A program made the position numbers and the translations under genes. The notes below the pieces were generated by a model. The model did not search any database. It saw nothing but the letters and a program-made list of their open reading frames with translations, and was not told the DNA's origin. A DNA stretch of 64,000 nt from JADHMP01 sp964386915 (GTDB lineage Bacteria > Bacteroidota > Bacteroidia > Flavobacteriales > Flavobacteriaceae): assembly GCA_964386915.1 (NCBI GenBank), contig CAYLUQ010000001.1, positions 124,001-188,000 of the forward strand, given 5' to 3'. Below, one piece after another: positions 1 through 10,401 of the stretch (within the stretch, counting starts at the first letter, position 1; every line of letters begins with the position of its first letter).

Positions 1-1
1 T

Positions 2-757
2 CCTTATCCGGATGATAAAAATGAATGGGATGGGCTTGATTTACCCTGGATGGCTTATGGCTATGGCGTGAGTTTAACACCACTTCAAACCCTTACTTTT
101 TATAATGCAATTGCCAACGACGGGGTGATGGTTAAACCCAAGTTTCTAAACAAAATAAGCAACCTTGGCGATACACCCAAGCAAGTTTTTGAGGTAGAAC
201 TTTTAAATCCCTCTATTTGTTCAGAAAGCACACTCACAAAAGTGCGTCAAATGCTTTTTAACGTGGTGGATAAAAAATGGGGAACAGCCCACCAAATTAA
301 AGACCCTTTTCTAACTATGGCTGGCAAAACAGGTACTTGTCAGGTGGATTATAGTGGGGAGGCGCAAGTACAATATGTTTCCAGTTTTGTAGGGTATTTT
401 CCAGCTGATGCCCCTCGTTATTCCTGCATAGTGGTAATTCATAGGCCCAACAAAGCAAAAGGCTATTATGGGGCTACGGTGGCGGCGCCTGTTTTTAAAG
501 CCATTGCAAAGAAAGTATACAACACCACCCCTCAAAAAGCGGTTTTGAAAAAGGAGCAGTTGCAGCAACTCCTAGCCACCCCTCAACCCACAACCACGGT
601 TCCCGATGTTTTGGGTTTAAAGGCCAATGAAGCGATTGATATTTTGAAAGAAAAAGGTTGGCGAGTAGAAATCGTCGGAAAAGGCCAAGTGGTTTCTCAG
701 CAGGAAAAAGCAAATGGGCCAAACAAAGCTTCCACCATAATACTCACGCTCTCATGA
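2..757 (+). CDS. ftsI: Penicillin-binding protein / FtsI-type D,D-transpeptidase (3' part only)
   Basis: Septal peptidoglycan transpeptidase that cross-links stem peptides; anchored in the inner membrane facing the periplasm. Only the last ~252 codons are present and the reading frame is open to the window edge at base 2. The KTG motif of the penicillin-binding fold (AGKTGTC) lies near base 326. A C-terminal PASTA domain (VPDVLG..., about bases 592-757) ends the protein. The stop overlaps the murE start (ATGA, 754-757), so it is the upstream member of the dcw operon. Its place directly before murE is where Bacteroidota carry ftsI (spoVD-like, because of the PASTA domain). Confidence 0.93.
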   Translation, partial: PYPDDKNEWDGLDLPWMAYGYGVSLTPLQTLTFYNAIANDGVMVKPKFLNKISNLGDTPKQVFEVELLNPSICSESTLTKVRQMLFNVVDKKWGTAHQIKDPFLTMAGKTGTCQVDYSGEAQVQYVSSFVGYFPADAPRYSCIVVIHRPNKAKGYYGATVAAPVFKAIAKKVYNTTPQKAVLKKEQLQQLLATPQPTTTVPDVLGLKANEAIDILKEKGWRVEIVGKGQVVSQQEKANGPNKASTIILTLS

Positions 758-2214
758 TTGCCTTAAAGTCACTTTTATATCGTGTGCCAATTGAGGCCAT
801 AGAGGGAAACACTCAAACACTCATCAAGCATATTCAGTTTGATTCAAGGAAGGTGACAAAGGACACGCTCTTTGTGGCCTTAAAAGGCCTAGAGGTAGAC
901 GGACATCAATTTATTGAGCAAGCCATTGCGCAAGGAGCTATAGCTATAGTTTGTGAAACGATGCCTGCAAATCTGGTTGCTCAAGTGGATTATGTAGTGG
1001 TGGAAAACAGTCATAAGGCGCTGGCTATTTTAGCTGATAATTTTTATGACAGCCCATCTCAAAAGCTAAAATTGGTTGGCATTACGGGCACCAATGGAAA
1101 AACTACAGTGGCCAGTTTGCTTTATGAAGTCTTTAAAGGACTTGGTAATTCGTGTGGCCTATTGTCAACCGTGGCCATAAAATATGGCGACCTAAGCCTG
1201 GAGGCTACTCACACCACTCCGGATGCTTTGGTGGTTCAACAGCATTTACAAAAAATGGTAGAAGCTGGGGTAGCTTATTGTTTTATGGAAGTTTCTTCGC
1301 ACGGCATTGCACAACATCGAGTTTCTGGACTGCATTTTGCCGGAGGAGTTTTTACCAATTTAAGCCACGATCACCTCGATTATCATGGAAGCTTCAAAAA
1401 CTACCGCGACATTAAGAAAATATTTTTTGATCTGTTGCCAGCCAAGGCCTTTGCACTCACCAATGTGGATGACAAAAATGGAGCTTTTATGCTACAAAAC
1501 ACCAAGGCCAAAAAGAAGGAATATGCCCTTCAACGTGCTGCCGATTATCAAGTAAAAATTTTAGAGCAGCAATTCTCCGGCATGTTGCTTACCATTAATA
1601 AACAAGAATTGTGGACCACCTTAGTGGGCACTTTTAATGCCTACAATTTAGTGGCAGTATATGCTACTGCTGAACAATTGGGGCTTGATCCTTTGGCCGT
1701 GCTCACGCAACTGAGCAAATTGAAAAGTATTTTAGGACGATTTCAAATTTTTCAAACAACAGATCAAACCACCATTATTGTGGATTATGCCCACACACCA
1801 GATGCATTAGAAAATGTCTTAAAAACCATAAACTCCATTAGAACTCGGAACGAAATGTTTCTCACCATAGTGGGTTGTGGCGGAAATAGAGATAAGGAAA
1901 AAAGACCCGTGATGGGGAAACTAGCAGCATCCTATAGCGATAAAGTAATCTTTACCTCTGATAATCCTAGAAATGAATCACCTGAAACCATCATTGCTGA
2001 AATGATAGCCGGAGTTGGGGTAGAAGAACATAGGAAAGTAATGAAAATCACCAATAGAGAAGAGGCCATTGCTTCTGCAAAGCACCTTTGTCAACCCAAG
2101 GATATCATCCTTATTGCGGGCAAAGGACACGAAACTTATCAAGAAATAAACGGGGTCAAACACCCTTTTGATGATTTTAAAATAGCACAAGAAATCTTTT
2201 TAAACAAAAACTAA
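754..2214 (+). CDS. murE: UDP-N-acetylmuramoyl-L-alanyl-D-glutamate--2,6-diaminopimelate ligase
   Basis: Cytoplasmic Mur ligase adding the third stem-peptide residue. Visible motifs: ATP-binding [10 protein letters not shown] around bases 1078-1107, the central-domain HDHLDYHG segment, and DNPR (bases 1960-1971), the motif that in this family selects meso-diaminopimelate rather than lysine. Length 486 residues, usual for MurE. A start at 658 would lie inside ftsI and add 32 unrelated residues, so I chose the ATG at 754, which overlaps the ftsI stop by four bases. mraY follows after two bases. Confidence 0.95.
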   Translation: MIALKSLLYRVPIEAIEGNTQTLIKHIQFDSRKVTKDTLFVALKGLEVDGHQFIEQAIAQGAIAIVCETMPANLVAQVDYVVVENSHKALAILADNFYDSPSQKLKLVGITGTNGKTTVASLLYEVFKGLGNSCGLLSTVAIKYGDLSLEATHTTPDALVVQQHLQKMVEAGVAYCFMEVSSHGIAQHRVSGLHFAGGVFTNLSHDHLDYHGSFKNYRDIKKIFFDLLPAKAFALTNVDDKNGAFMLQNTKAKKKEYALQRAADYQVKILEQQFSGMLLTINKQELWTTLVGTFNAYNLVAVYATAEQLGLDPLAVLTQLSKLKSILGRFQIFQTTDQTTIIVDYAHTPDALENVLKTINSIRTRNEMFLTIVGCGGNRDKEKRPVMGKLAASYSDKVIFTSDNPRNESPETIIAEMIAGVGVEEHRKVMKITNREEAIASAKHLCQPKDIILIAGKGHETYQEINGVKHPFDDFKIAQEIFLNKN

Positions 2215-2216
2215 GC

Positions 2217-3431
2217 ATGCTCTATTATCTTTTTGAATATCTCGAAAATAACTTCCAGCTTTTTGGAGCGAGTTTGTTTCAATATTTATCGGTACGCGCT
2301 AGTGTTGGATTTATTTTGGCCTTGTTCCTGTCCTTAATTTTTGGAAAGCGAATCATTGGCTATTTAAAACGGCAACAGATTGGTGAGAGTGTTCGAGATT
2401 TAGGATTGGAAGGTCAAAAAGAAAAGGAAGGAACGCCTACTATGGGGGGCTTAATTATTTTATTTAGCCTCTTGGTGCCAGTGCTTTTGGTGGCCAAATT
2501 AGAGAACATCTACATTCTTTTACTTCTCTTTACCGCTGTTTGGATGGGATTTATTGGATGGGTAGACGACTACATCAAAATATTCAAAAAAGATAAAGAA
2601 GGGCTAAAAGGGAAATTCAAAATTTTAGGACAATTCTTTTTAGGTGCCATAGTGGGTGGTGTCTTATATTTTCACCCTATGGTCACGGTTAGAACCCTAA
2701 CCGAAAGCGTAAATGCTCAGGGTGTGGTGGAGCGATTAGCAACAGATCAAAAGGCCATATTAACCACTATTCCACTTTTAAAAAACAACGAGTTTGATTA
2801 TGCTAATTTGATAAGTTGGACTGGTTTAGATAGTGCAGAATGGGCTTGGCTAATTTTCATTCCGGTGGTGGTTTTCATCATCATGGCGGTATCCAATGGA
2901 GCTAATTTAACCGATGGCATAGATGGTTTGGCAGCGGGAAGTTCAGCCATTATAGTAATTGCGCTTGCCATTTTTGCATGGGTATCGGGCAACATTATTT
3001 TTTCTAACTATTTGAATATAATGTACATTCCTAATGTGGGAGAGGTCACTGTGTTTGTGGCTTCTTTTGTGGGTGCTTTAGTTGGTTTTTTGTGGTATAA
3101 CACCTATCCAGCCACGGTTTTTATGGGAGATACGGGAAGCCTAACCATAGGTGCATTGATTGCGGTTTTGGCCATCATTGTTCGCAAAGAGCTTCTTATC
3201 CCCATTTTGTGTGGCATCTTTTTGGTTGAAAACTTGTCTGTTATAATACAGGTTGGATATTTCAAATATAGCAAGCGAAAAACAGGTGCCGGAAAACGGA
3301 TCTTCTTAATGTCGCCTTTGCATCATCATTTTCAAAAGTTAGGCTATCACGAGAGTAAAATTGTTGCCCGATTTTGGATTGTAGGCATCCTGTTGGCCAT
3401 TGTTTCTATAGTAACCCTAAAAATCAGATAG
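2217..3431 (+). CDS. mraY: Phospho-N-acetylmuramoyl-pentapeptide transferase
   Basis: Integral membrane enzyme that transfers phospho-MurNAc-pentapeptide to undecaprenyl phosphate, making lipid I. It shows about ten hydrophobic segments, the VDDYIK aspartate pair, the [10 protein letters not shown] catalytic loop and the HHHFQKLG motif near the C-terminus. Its 404 residues exceed the ~360 of E. coli MraY because of a longer periplasmic loop (about residues 160-200), a common feature of Bacteroidota MraY. The TAG stop shares its last G with the GTG start of murD. Confidence 0.95.
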   Translation: MLYYLFEYLENNFQLFGASLFQYLSVRASVGFILALFLSLIFGKRIIGYLKRQQIGESVRDLGLEGQKEKEGTPTMGGLIILFSLLVPVLLVAKLENIYILLLLFTAVWMGFIGWVDDYIKIFKKDKEGLKGKFKILGQFFLGAIVGGVLYFHPMVTVRTLTESVNAQGVVERLATDQKAILTTIPLLKNNEFDYANLISWTGLDSAEWAWLIFIPVVVFIIMAVSNGANLTDGIDGLAAGSSAIIVIALAIFAWVSGNIIFSNYLNIMYIPNVGEVTVFVASFVGALVGFLWYNTYPATVFMGDTGSLTIGALIAVLAIIVRKELLIPILCGIFLVENLSVIIQVGYFKYSKRKTGAGKRIFLMSPLHHHFQKLGYHESKIVARFWIVGILLAIVSIVTLKIR

Positions 3432-4762
3432 TGAAAGAAAGACTCGTCGTTTTAGGGGCAGGTGAAAGTGGCATAGGAGCTGCACTTTTGGCACAGCAAC
3501 AAGGCTACGATGTCTTTGTTTCGGATGCCTCTCGCATTCCTGACGCTACACAACAGCTTTTTGATGAGGCCTCCATAAAGTGGGAGCATCAACAACACAG
3601 CTTGGACCAAATGTTAGCGGCCAAATGGATTGTTAAAAGTCCCGGTATTCCCAAAGAGGTTCCCATCATTCAACAACTAAAAGCCCACAACAAAGTCCTA
3701 ATTTCTGAAATAGAATTTGCCTCTCGCTTTACGGCGGCTACACTCATTGCCATAACGGGTAGCAATGGTAAAACCACCACCACTATGCTAACCTACAGTC
3801 TTTTGAAAGAGGCAGGCTTAAAGGTGGTGATGGGCGGTAATATAGGAACTAGTTTTGCTCGGTTGGTAAAAGAAAAAAGCTTTGATTATTGTGTTTTAGA
3901 AGTGAGTAGTTTTCAACTCGATGACCTGCAAACTTTTGCTCCAAAAATTGGGGTAATAACCAATATTACACCAGATCATTTAGACCGATATGAATACAAC
4001 TTAGCACACTATGTGCAAGCCAAACTCAACCTTACGGCGCATCAAAAAGCATCTGATTTTTTAGTCTTCAACGCCGATGACGCTCATTTGGTTGAAGCCT
4101 TAAAAAAGAAACAAACAAAAGCCCAGCAATATGATTTTGGTTTTAATGCCCATGCGCATACAAAGTGGGAAAAAAACCAGATCACAATTAAAAACAAAAA
4201 AGAACCTGTTATGATAAACACCTCAGAATTCCCCTTAGCGGGACGACACAATTTGCTCAATGCCATGGCTGCTGCCACAGTGGCTAATCTCTTGTCGATT
4301 AGTAAAGAACAAATTCAAAAAAGTCTTTCCCATTTTCAGGGAGCGCCCCACCGAATGGAAAAAGCTTTTACTATTCAAAAGGTGGACTATATCAACGATT
4401 CTAAAGCCACCAATGTTAATGCTACTTATTTTGCTTTAGAAAGTATTTCTTCCCCCATCATTTGGATTGCAGGCGGAGTTGACAAAGGAAATGATTATAG
4501 CTCTTTGTTGCCCCTCGTGCGAGAAAAAGTAAAAGCCATTGTTTGTCTTGGCGTTGATAATGATAAGCTTTTGGAGGTGTTTTCAGGACTTTGTGAAACC
4601 GTTGTGCAAACCCAAAGTATGATAGAAGCGGTTAAAATTTGCCAAAAAATTGCCGAGAAAAACGAAACCGTTTTGCTATCTCCGGCTTGTGCTAGTTTTG
4701 ATTTATTTCAGAATTATGAAGATCGGGGTGATCAATTTAAAAAAGCTGTACAAAATTTATGA
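3431..4762 (+). CDS. murD: UDP-N-acetylmuramoylalanine--D-glutamate ligase
   Basis: Cytoplasmic ligase adding D-glutamate to UDP-MurNAc-L-Ala. The N-terminal Rossmann motif VLGAGESGIGAA is followed by the ATP loop AITGSNGKTTT, the TPDHLDRY segment and the C-terminal NDSKATN motif. An ORF start at 3374 would sit inside mraY and add 19 foreign residues; the GTG at 3431, sharing a base with the mraY stop, puts the Rossmann motif at the usual distance from the N-terminus (443 residues). It overlaps ftsW by four bases. Confidence 0.94.
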   Translation: MKERLVVLGAGESGIGAALLAQQQGYDVFVSDASRIPDATQQLFDEASIKWEHQQHSLDQMLAAKWIVKSPGIPKEVPIIQQLKAHNKVLISEIEFASRFTAATLIAITGSNGKTTTTMLTYSLLKEAGLKVVMGGNIGTSFARLVKEKSFDYCVLEVSSFQLDDLQTFAPKIGVITNITPDHLDRYEYNLAHYVQAKLNLTAHQKASDFLVFNADDAHLVEALKKKQTKAQQYDFGFNAHAHTKWEKNQITIKNKKEPVMINTSEFPLAGRHNLLNAMAAATVANLLSISKEQIQKSLSHFQGAPHRMEKAFTIQKVDYINDSKATNVNATYFALESISSPIIWIAGGVDKGNDYSSLLPLVREKVKAIVCLGVDNDKLLEVFSGLCETVVQTQSMIEAVKICQKIAEKNETVLLSPACASFDLFQNYEDRGDQFKKAVQNL

Positions 4763-5952
4763 AGTTGTTGGCCCACATAAAAGGAGATAAAGCACTTTGG
4801 GTGATCTTGACCCTTTTGGCTATTTTTTCTTTTTTACCTGTCTTTAGCGCTTCTACAAACCTAGTTTATGTTATTGGAAAAGGCACTCCTTGGGGCTATT
4901 TGATGAAGCATTTTGTGATTTTGGTAATTGGATTTTTTCTCATGTATTTAATTCATAAAGTTCCAAACTACTATTTCAAAGGACTATCAATTTTACTCAT
5001 GCCTGTAGTGATTTTGTTGTTGTTATACACGGCTTCTCAGGGCACCGTAATTGGTGGTGCCAATGCCAGCAGGTGGATTCGAATTCCCATTGTAGGACTA
5101 AGTTTTCAAACGTCTACTTTGGCTTTGGTGGTTATGATGATTTACACGGCTCAATTCCTTTCTAAACACAAAGGTCAATTCAAGCCATTTAAAAAAGCTA
5201 TACTTCCTTTTTGGCTGCCATTAGCGCTTGTGGTTGGCTTAATATTACCTTCCAATTTATCTACCGCCGCCCTTTTATTTTTGATGGTCTTGGTCTTGTG
5301 TTTTATTGGAGGCTATCCAATTCGATATTTAGCAAGCATCGTGTTAAGTGGTTTGCTATTGTTTTTGGTATTTTTTCTAACCGCTCGAGCTTTTCCAAAT
5401 GTTATGCCTAATCGAATTGATACTTGGATGAGTAGAATTGAAAATTTTCAAGATTCCTCAAAAACAGAGGGAAATTATCAAATTGACCGGGCTAAGATGG
5501 CCATTGCTACTGGAAAAATTGTGGGCTTGGGGGCAGGTAAAAGTCGAATGAAAAATTTTCTACCCCAAAGTTCTTCCGATTTTATTTACGCCATCATTAT
5601 TGAAGAATTTGGCCTCATTGGTGGCATAGGGCTATTGGTCATTTATTTGTTGTTGTTGTTTAGAGTGGTAGTCATTGCCCACAGAGCCACTACTCCCTTT
5701 GGCACCCTATTGGTTATTGGTTTAGGGCTGCCCATTTTAGCACAGGCTTTGATCAATATGGGTGTGGCCGTGCAGATATTACCCGTTACGGGACAGACCT
5801 TGCCCATGATTAGCAGTGGTGGAACATCAGCATGGATGACTTGTATTGCCTTAGGGATCATTCTTAGTGTGAGTGCTGCCCCACAACAAGAAGTGGAAGA
5901 GTTTGAAGAACAAAGTGATAATCCATTAAAAATATTAAGTGAAACGCCTTAG
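4759..5952 (+). CDS. ftsW: SEDS-family septal peptidoglycan polymerase FtsW
   Basis: Multi-pass inner-membrane glycosyltransferase that polymerises lipid II at the septum together with the FtsI-type enzyme encoded at the window start. About ten hydrophobic helices are visible, with the family signatures SDFIYAIIIEEFGLIGG in the C-terminal half and LPMISSGGTS near the end. 397 residues. It starts with an ATGA overlap on murD and runs 14 bases into murG. Confidence 0.93.
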   Translation: MKLLAHIKGDKALWVILTLLAIFSFLPVFSASTNLVYVIGKGTPWGYLMKHFVILVIGFFLMYLIHKVPNYYFKGLSILLMPVVILLLLYTASQGTVIGGANASRWIRIPIVGLSFQTSTLALVVMMIYTAQFLSKHKGQFKPFKKAILPFWLPLALVVGLILPSNLSTAALLFLMVLVLCFIGGYPIRYLASIVLSGLLLFLVFFLTARAFPNVMPNRIDTWMSRIENFQDSSKTEGNYQIDRAKMAIATGKIVGLGAGKSRMKNFLPQSSSDFIYAIIIEEFGLIGGIGLLVIYLLLLFRVVVIAHRATTPFGTLLVIGLGLPILAQALINMGVAVQILPVTGQTLPMISSGGTSAWMTCIALGIILSVSAAPQQEVEEFEEQSDNPLKILSETP

Positions 5953-7030
5953 AATTGTCATATCTGGTGGCGGAACAGGGGGGCATATATTCCCGGCCTT
6001 GGCTATTGCCTCGGAAATTAAACGTCGGTATTCAGATGCAGAGCTTTTGTTTGTGGGCGCACTTGGCAAGATGGAAATGCAACAAGTGCCCAAGGCTGGC
6101 TTTGTTATAAAAGGGTTATGGATTGATGGTTTTCAACGTTCCCTTTCGCTCCGCAATTTATTATTTCCGATAAAATTATTGGTGAGTTTAGGGCAGGCCA
6201 TGCGCATCCTTTGGCAATTTAGGCCTCAAGCTGTAGTGGGTACAGGAGGTTTTGCCAGTGGTGTGTTTTTAAAGATTGCACAGTGGAGAGGATTGCCCAC
6301 CCTCATTCAGGAGCAAAATTCTTATCCAGGTATAACTAATAAACTTTTGGGTCAAAAAGCCCAGGCAATTTGTGTGGGCTTTGAAGAGATGGAACGCTTT
6401 TTTCCACAAGAAAAAATTATCTATACGGGTAACCCGGTTCGGAAGAGCCTTACTCAAATTTCGACTCCTTCAGGGCAAGCCAAGGCTCATTTTGAGTTGA
6501 ATGAAACGCAAAACGTAGTAGCTGTTTTGGGAGGCAGTTTAGGAGCTCGAAAAATTAATGAGTTAATAGCTTCTAAGCTCGAATTTCTCCAAGCAGCCGG
6601 CTATCAAATTTTATGGCAATGCGGAAAACTTTATTATGATCAATATGGTCATTTAGCATCAAAAACGGTTAAAATCATGCCCTTTGTTTCTAATATGGAA
6701 TCGTTTTATGCCGCTGCCGATATCCTTATTGCTAGAGCAGGAGCGGGTACTTTGGCCGAATTGTGTTGTGTAGCCAAGCCAGTAATTTTAATTCCCTCTC
6801 CCAACGTGACGGCCAATCATCAGGTTAAAAATGCAAGTGCTTTGGTAGCCCAACAAGCTGCTTTAATGCTTGAAGAAAAAGATTTAGAACGTCAATTTGA
6901 GCCTCAAATTATAAGTCTCACACAGGATGCAAAAAAACAGGAAGCCATGAGGAATAGAATAGCAGCCCTTGCTAAACCTAATGCTACTGCTCAAATTGTG
7001 GATGAATTAGAAAAAATTTTGTTCTTATGA
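5939..7030 (+). CDS. murG: UDP-N-acetylglucosamine--N-acetylmuramyl-(pentapeptide) pyrophosphoryl-undecaprenol N-acetylglucosamine transferase
   Basis: Peripheral membrane glycosyltransferase (GT28) that adds GlcNAc to lipid I to give lipid II. The N-terminal GGGTGGHIFPALA loop, the EQNSYPG segment (residues ~120-126) and the C-terminal donor-binding RAGAGTLAE motif are all present. The start is GTG at 5939, inside the end of ftsW; the glycine-rich loop begins ten residues in, as expected. 363 residues. The stop overlaps murC by four bases. Confidence 0.94.
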   Translation: MKRLRIVISGGGTGGHIFPALAIASEIKRRYSDAELLFVGALGKMEMQQVPKAGFVIKGLWIDGFQRSLSLRNLLFPIKLLVSLGQAMRILWQFRPQAVVGTGGFASGVFLKIAQWRGLPTLIQEQNSYPGITNKLLGQKAQAICVGFEEMERFFPQEKIIYTGNPVRKSLTQISTPSGQAKAHFELNETQNVVAVLGGSLGARKINELIASKLEFLQAAGYQILWQCGKLYYDQYGHLASKTVKIMPFVSNMESFYAAADILIARAGAGTLAELCCVAKPVILIPSPNVTANHQVKNASALVAQQAALMLEEKDLERQFEPQIISLTQDAKKQEAMRNRIAALAKPNATAQIVDELEKILFL

Positions 7031-8361
7031 TCTTTGAGAAAAGCTATTTTATGATTGGAATTGGAGGCATTGGAATGTCTGCCATTGCCACGCATTTGGT
7101 TGAAAATGGCGCTCAGGTTTGGGGGTATGATCGAGAGAAAAGTAAACTTACGGAAAAGCTTGCGGCTTTGGGTGCAGAAATTATTTATGACGATCGGGTT
7201 GAAGCCCTGCCCGAAGCAGCCCGTAAAAAATCAATTGAAATAATTTATACGGCCGCTATACCGAAAAATCATCCGCAATGGTGTTTTTATCAAAAACAAG
7301 GAAACCCCATGCAAAAACGAGCTGCATTTTTAGGTAAACTTTCCAATCAAACTCATTCTATTGCCGTTGGAGGCACTCATGGTAAAACCACTACAACTGC
7401 TTTATTAACCCATATTCTTTTGCAAGATGGACGCCAACTTTCAGCCTTCATTGGAGGGGTGTTGAAAGGTTACAACACCAATTATATAAGCACCGGAACA
7501 GACCTCTCTATACTTGAAGCAGACGAATATGACAGGTCCTTTTTACAACTTTACCCTACCCATGCTGCTATCACGGCAATGGATGCAGATCACTTAGATA
7601 TTTATGAGTCTTCCAAAGGTATTGAGGTCGGTTATGAAGCTTTTGCAGCTCAAGTGCAAAAAACTTTAGTAGTGGCCTTTGGTTTACCCCTCAACGGGGT
7701 GACCTATGGTTTTGACCCCAAAGCAGACTATCATATAGAAAACATACAGCTAAAAGAAGGAGGTTTTGAATTTGATGTTGTAACACCTCATGAGGTTGAA
7801 AAGAATCTCTATTTTAATCAAATGGGACAACACAATTTGCAAAATGCCTTGTGTGCCCTCACACTCGCCCGTGTAGAAGGGGTCTCTTTTGAGGTCATCC
7901 GAAAAGGATTGGCTAGCTTTCCCGGCATTGAACGTCGACTAAATCAATATGCCCTAGGAGAACGTATATTAATTGATGATTATGCCCACCACCCCGTTGA
8001 ACTAAAAGCACTTTTGGAAACCGTTAAATCTTTTTATCCCAATCGAAAAAACACAATTGTCTTTCAGCCTCATTTGTTTTCTAGAACCCGCGATTTTATG
8101 ACCGAATTTGCCGCAATTTTATCCCAATTTGATGCGGTAATTTTGTTAGACATTTATCCGGCTCGCGAACTTCCTATGGCTGGCATTACTTCAGCCACAT
8201 TATTAGCGCAAATTTCAAATGTCAATAAAAAGCTTGTGAACAAAGAAGCCTTAGCAGATACACTTGCCTCTTCTAATGCCGATTTAATTGTTATGGCTGG
8301 AGCAGGAGATATTGGGCTAGAAATACAAAAATTAATCTCCCAATTAAATCCGATCACATGA
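7027..8361 (+). CDS. murC: UDP-N-acetylmuramate--L-alanine ligase
   Basis: First ligase of the stem peptide. It opens with the Rossmann motif MIGIGGIGMSAIA, has the ATP loop VGGTHGKTTTT near residues 116-126, the DADHLDIY segment and the DDYAHHPVE motif diagnostic of MurC. 444 residues. The gene order murG-murC-ftsQ and the four-base overlaps on both sides indicate translational coupling. Confidence 0.95.
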   Translation: MIFEKSYFMIGIGGIGMSAIATHLVENGAQVWGYDREKSKLTEKLAALGAEIIYDDRVEALPEAARKKSIEIIYTAAIPKNHPQWCFYQKQGNPMQKRAAFLGKLSNQTHSIAVGGTHGKTTTTALLTHILLQDGRQLSAFIGGVLKGYNTNYISTGTDLSILEADEYDRSFLQLYPTHAAITAMDADHLDIYESSKGIEVGYEAFAAQVQKTLVVAFGLPLNGVTYGFDPKADYHIENIQLKEGGFEFDVVTPHEVEKNLYFNQMGQHNLQNALCALTLARVEGVSFEVIRKGLASFPGIERRLNQYALGERILIDDYAHHPVELKALLETVKSFYPNRKNTIVFQPHLFSRTRDFMTEFAAILSQFDAVILLDIYPARELPMAGITSATLLAQISNVNKKLVNKEALADTLASSNADLIVMAGAGDIGLEIQKLISQLNPIT

Positions 8362-9077
8362 GTCGAAAAACCATTTTCTTTTTGGTGTTTAATGTGGCTT
8401 TAGTGGCTTTTGCAGCCGTATTTGGCAAGGTGCAAAATGGTGCTAAGAAGAATTTAAAGATGGTCATTCAATATGATAGACCGCCTTCGTTTTTAACCGA
8501 TTCTATCGTTAATAAATTGTTGACACAAAATGCTTCGCTAGCGTTTAACCAGCATAAAGATAGTTTAGTTTTGAATCAAGTAGAGACGGTTTTGGAACAA
8601 AATGCAGTGGTTGAAAAGGCAGAGGTTTTTCTAGAGCCTTCCGGCATTTTAGGAATAAAAATAACAGAGAGAGAGCCCTTTTTCTTAGTGGAAGATACCC
8701 TTAATTATTTTGTTGATCGAAAAGCAAAACGCTTTCCATTTGCTGCAAATTTCAGCAATCCGATGCCAACTTTCAAGGGAACTCTGCCAGAAGAAAAGCG
8801 AGAAGAAGTGGTGGAATTGCTCTTGAAATTGCAAGAGGATTCTTTTTTGGCCTATGAGCTAAACACTTTGGCTTATCGCAATGGAAACTACCAACTCAAG
8901 CTACAATCATTTCCTTTTGTAGTCACCTTGGGAGGAGTCCAAAAAATGTATGAAAAAATTGAAAAGCTAAAAATATTTTGTGCGTATCAAAAAGCACAAG
9001 ACACCCTGAGGGGCTATGAAGAAATTAATTTACAATATGAAAACCAAGTAGTGGCACTAACACCTGATGCATTATGA
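8358..9077 (+). CDS. ftsQ: Cell division protein FtsQ
   Basis: Bitopic division protein: one N-terminal membrane helix (residues ~5-22, IFFLVFNVALVAFAAVFG) followed by a periplasmic region with a POTRA-like part and a conserved C-terminal part. Sequence conservation in FtsQ is weak, so the call rests on size (239 residues), topology and position between murC and ftsA. It overlaps both neighbours by four bases. Confidence 0.85.
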   Translation: MSRKTIFFLVFNVALVAFAAVFGKVQNGAKKNLKMVIQYDRPPSFLTDSIVNKLLTQNASLAFNQHKDSLVLNQVETVLEQNAVVEKAEVFLEPSGILGIKITEREPFFLVEDTLNYFVDRKAKRFPFAANFSNPMPTFKGTLPEEKREEVVELLLKLQEDSFLAYELNTLAYRNGNYQLKLQSFPFVVTLGGVQKMYEKIEKLKIFCAYQKAQDTLRGYEEINLQYENQVVALTPDAL

Positions 9078-10390
9078 AAAACAATGAAATTGCCGTAGGA
9101 CTCGACATTGGAACAACAAAGATTGTTGCTCTAGTGGGTCAAAAAAACGAATTCAATAAAATTGACATCTTAGGAATTGGAAAGTCAAAAAGTTTAGGCG
9201 TTCACCGTGGGGTGGTCAATAATATCACCCAAACCATTCAGTCTATTCAACAGGCTGTTGCAGAAGCAGCTGCAGAGTCAGGTCAAGATTTTGAAGAAGT
9301 GGTCGTGGGAATAGCCGGACAACACATAAGAAGTATTCAGCACAGCGATTATATCACCCGAGCTAATTCAGACGAAGTGATCAATGAAGACGATATTCAA
9401 CAACTCATCCAACAGGTATACAAGCTGGTTATGTTACCAGGAGAAGAAATTATTCATGTGTTGCCACAAGAATATAAGGTAGATGGAGTGGGTGAAATTA
9501 AAGAACCTATTGGTATGTATGGAGGTCGTTTAGAAGCCAATTTCCATGTGGTGGTAGGCCAAATTTCATCCATTCGAAACATAGGTCGCTGTATCAAAAG
9601 TGCAGGTTTAAATATGGCTAACATCACCCTTGAGCCCTTAGCATCTGCCGAAGCGGTTTTAAGTCATGAAGAAAAAGAAGCCGGTGTGGCCTTAATTGAT
9701 ATTGGAGGTGGCACCACAGACTTGGCTATTTTTAAAGACGGCATTATTCGTCACACAGCTGTTATCCCCTTTGGCGGAAATGTGATTACAGAAGACATCA
9801 AAGAGGGCTGTTCAATTATAGAAAAACAAGCCGAGCTGCTCAAGGTCAAATTTGGTTCGGCATGGCCGGGAGAAAATAGAGATACTGAAATTGTTTCTAT
9901 TCCAGGTTTACGGGGTAGAGATCCCAAAGAGATTTCACTAAAAACCCTCTCAAAAATTATCAACGCTAGAGTGGTAGAAATCATAGAGCAAGTCTATTTA
10001 GAAATTAAAAATTATGGGCATGATGAACAGAAAAAGAAACTCATTGCCGGAATTGTACTCACAGGGGGTGGTAGTCAGCTAAAACATTTAAAGCAATTGG
10101 TAGAATATATTACGGGTATGGATTCACGTGTGGGCTATCCCAGTGAACATCTAGCTGGAAAAACACAAGAAAGTGTTGCCAGCCCGCTATTTGCCACCTC
10201 TGTAGGATTACTGATGAATGCTATTGAAAAACAAGAAGTAAAATCTGTAGCCCCTAGTGAAACATCAGAAGCGGAACAAGAAAACACGAATGCAGAAGCC
10301 TATGTAGAAGCATCCCCAAAGGCTCAAGAGCGAAAAACAATTTTGGAAAAATTTGGAGAACGACTAAAAGAATTTTTGGATAACGCCTAA
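9074..10390 (+). CDS. ftsA: Cell division protein FtsA
   Basis: Actin-like ATPase that tethers FtsZ filaments to the membrane. Phosphate-loop VGLDIGTTKIVALVG at residues ~8-22, the second nucleotide loop LIDIGGGTTDLAIF around residue 215, and GIVLTGGGSQL near residue 330. The C-terminus carries an acidic/Ala-rich linker ending in a short basic amphipathic segment (ERLKEFLDN) that suits a membrane-targeting helix. 438 residues. ftsZ starts 11 bases downstream. Confidence 0.95.
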   Translation: MKNNEIAVGLDIGTTKIVALVGQKNEFNKIDILGIGKSKSLGVHRGVVNNITQTIQSIQQAVAEAAAESGQDFEEVVVGIAGQHIRSIQHSDYITRANSDEVINEDDIQQLIQQVYKLVMLPGEEIIHVLPQEYKVDGVGEIKEPIGMYGGRLEANFHVVVGQISSIRNIGRCIKSAGLNMANITLEPLASAEAVLSHEEKEAGVALIDIGGGTTDLAIFKDGIIRHTAVIPFGGNVITEDIKEGCSIIEKQAELLKVKFGSAWPGENRDTEIVSIPGLRGRDPKEISLKTLSKIINARVVEIIEQVYLEIKNYGHDEQKKKLIAGIVLTGGGSQLKHLKQLVEYITGMDSRVGYPSEHLAGKTQESVASPLFATSVGLLMNAIEKQEVKSVAPSETSEAEQENTNAEAYVEASPKAQERKTILEKFGERLKEFLDNA

Positions 10391-10401
10391 TAAAAACGAG
10401 T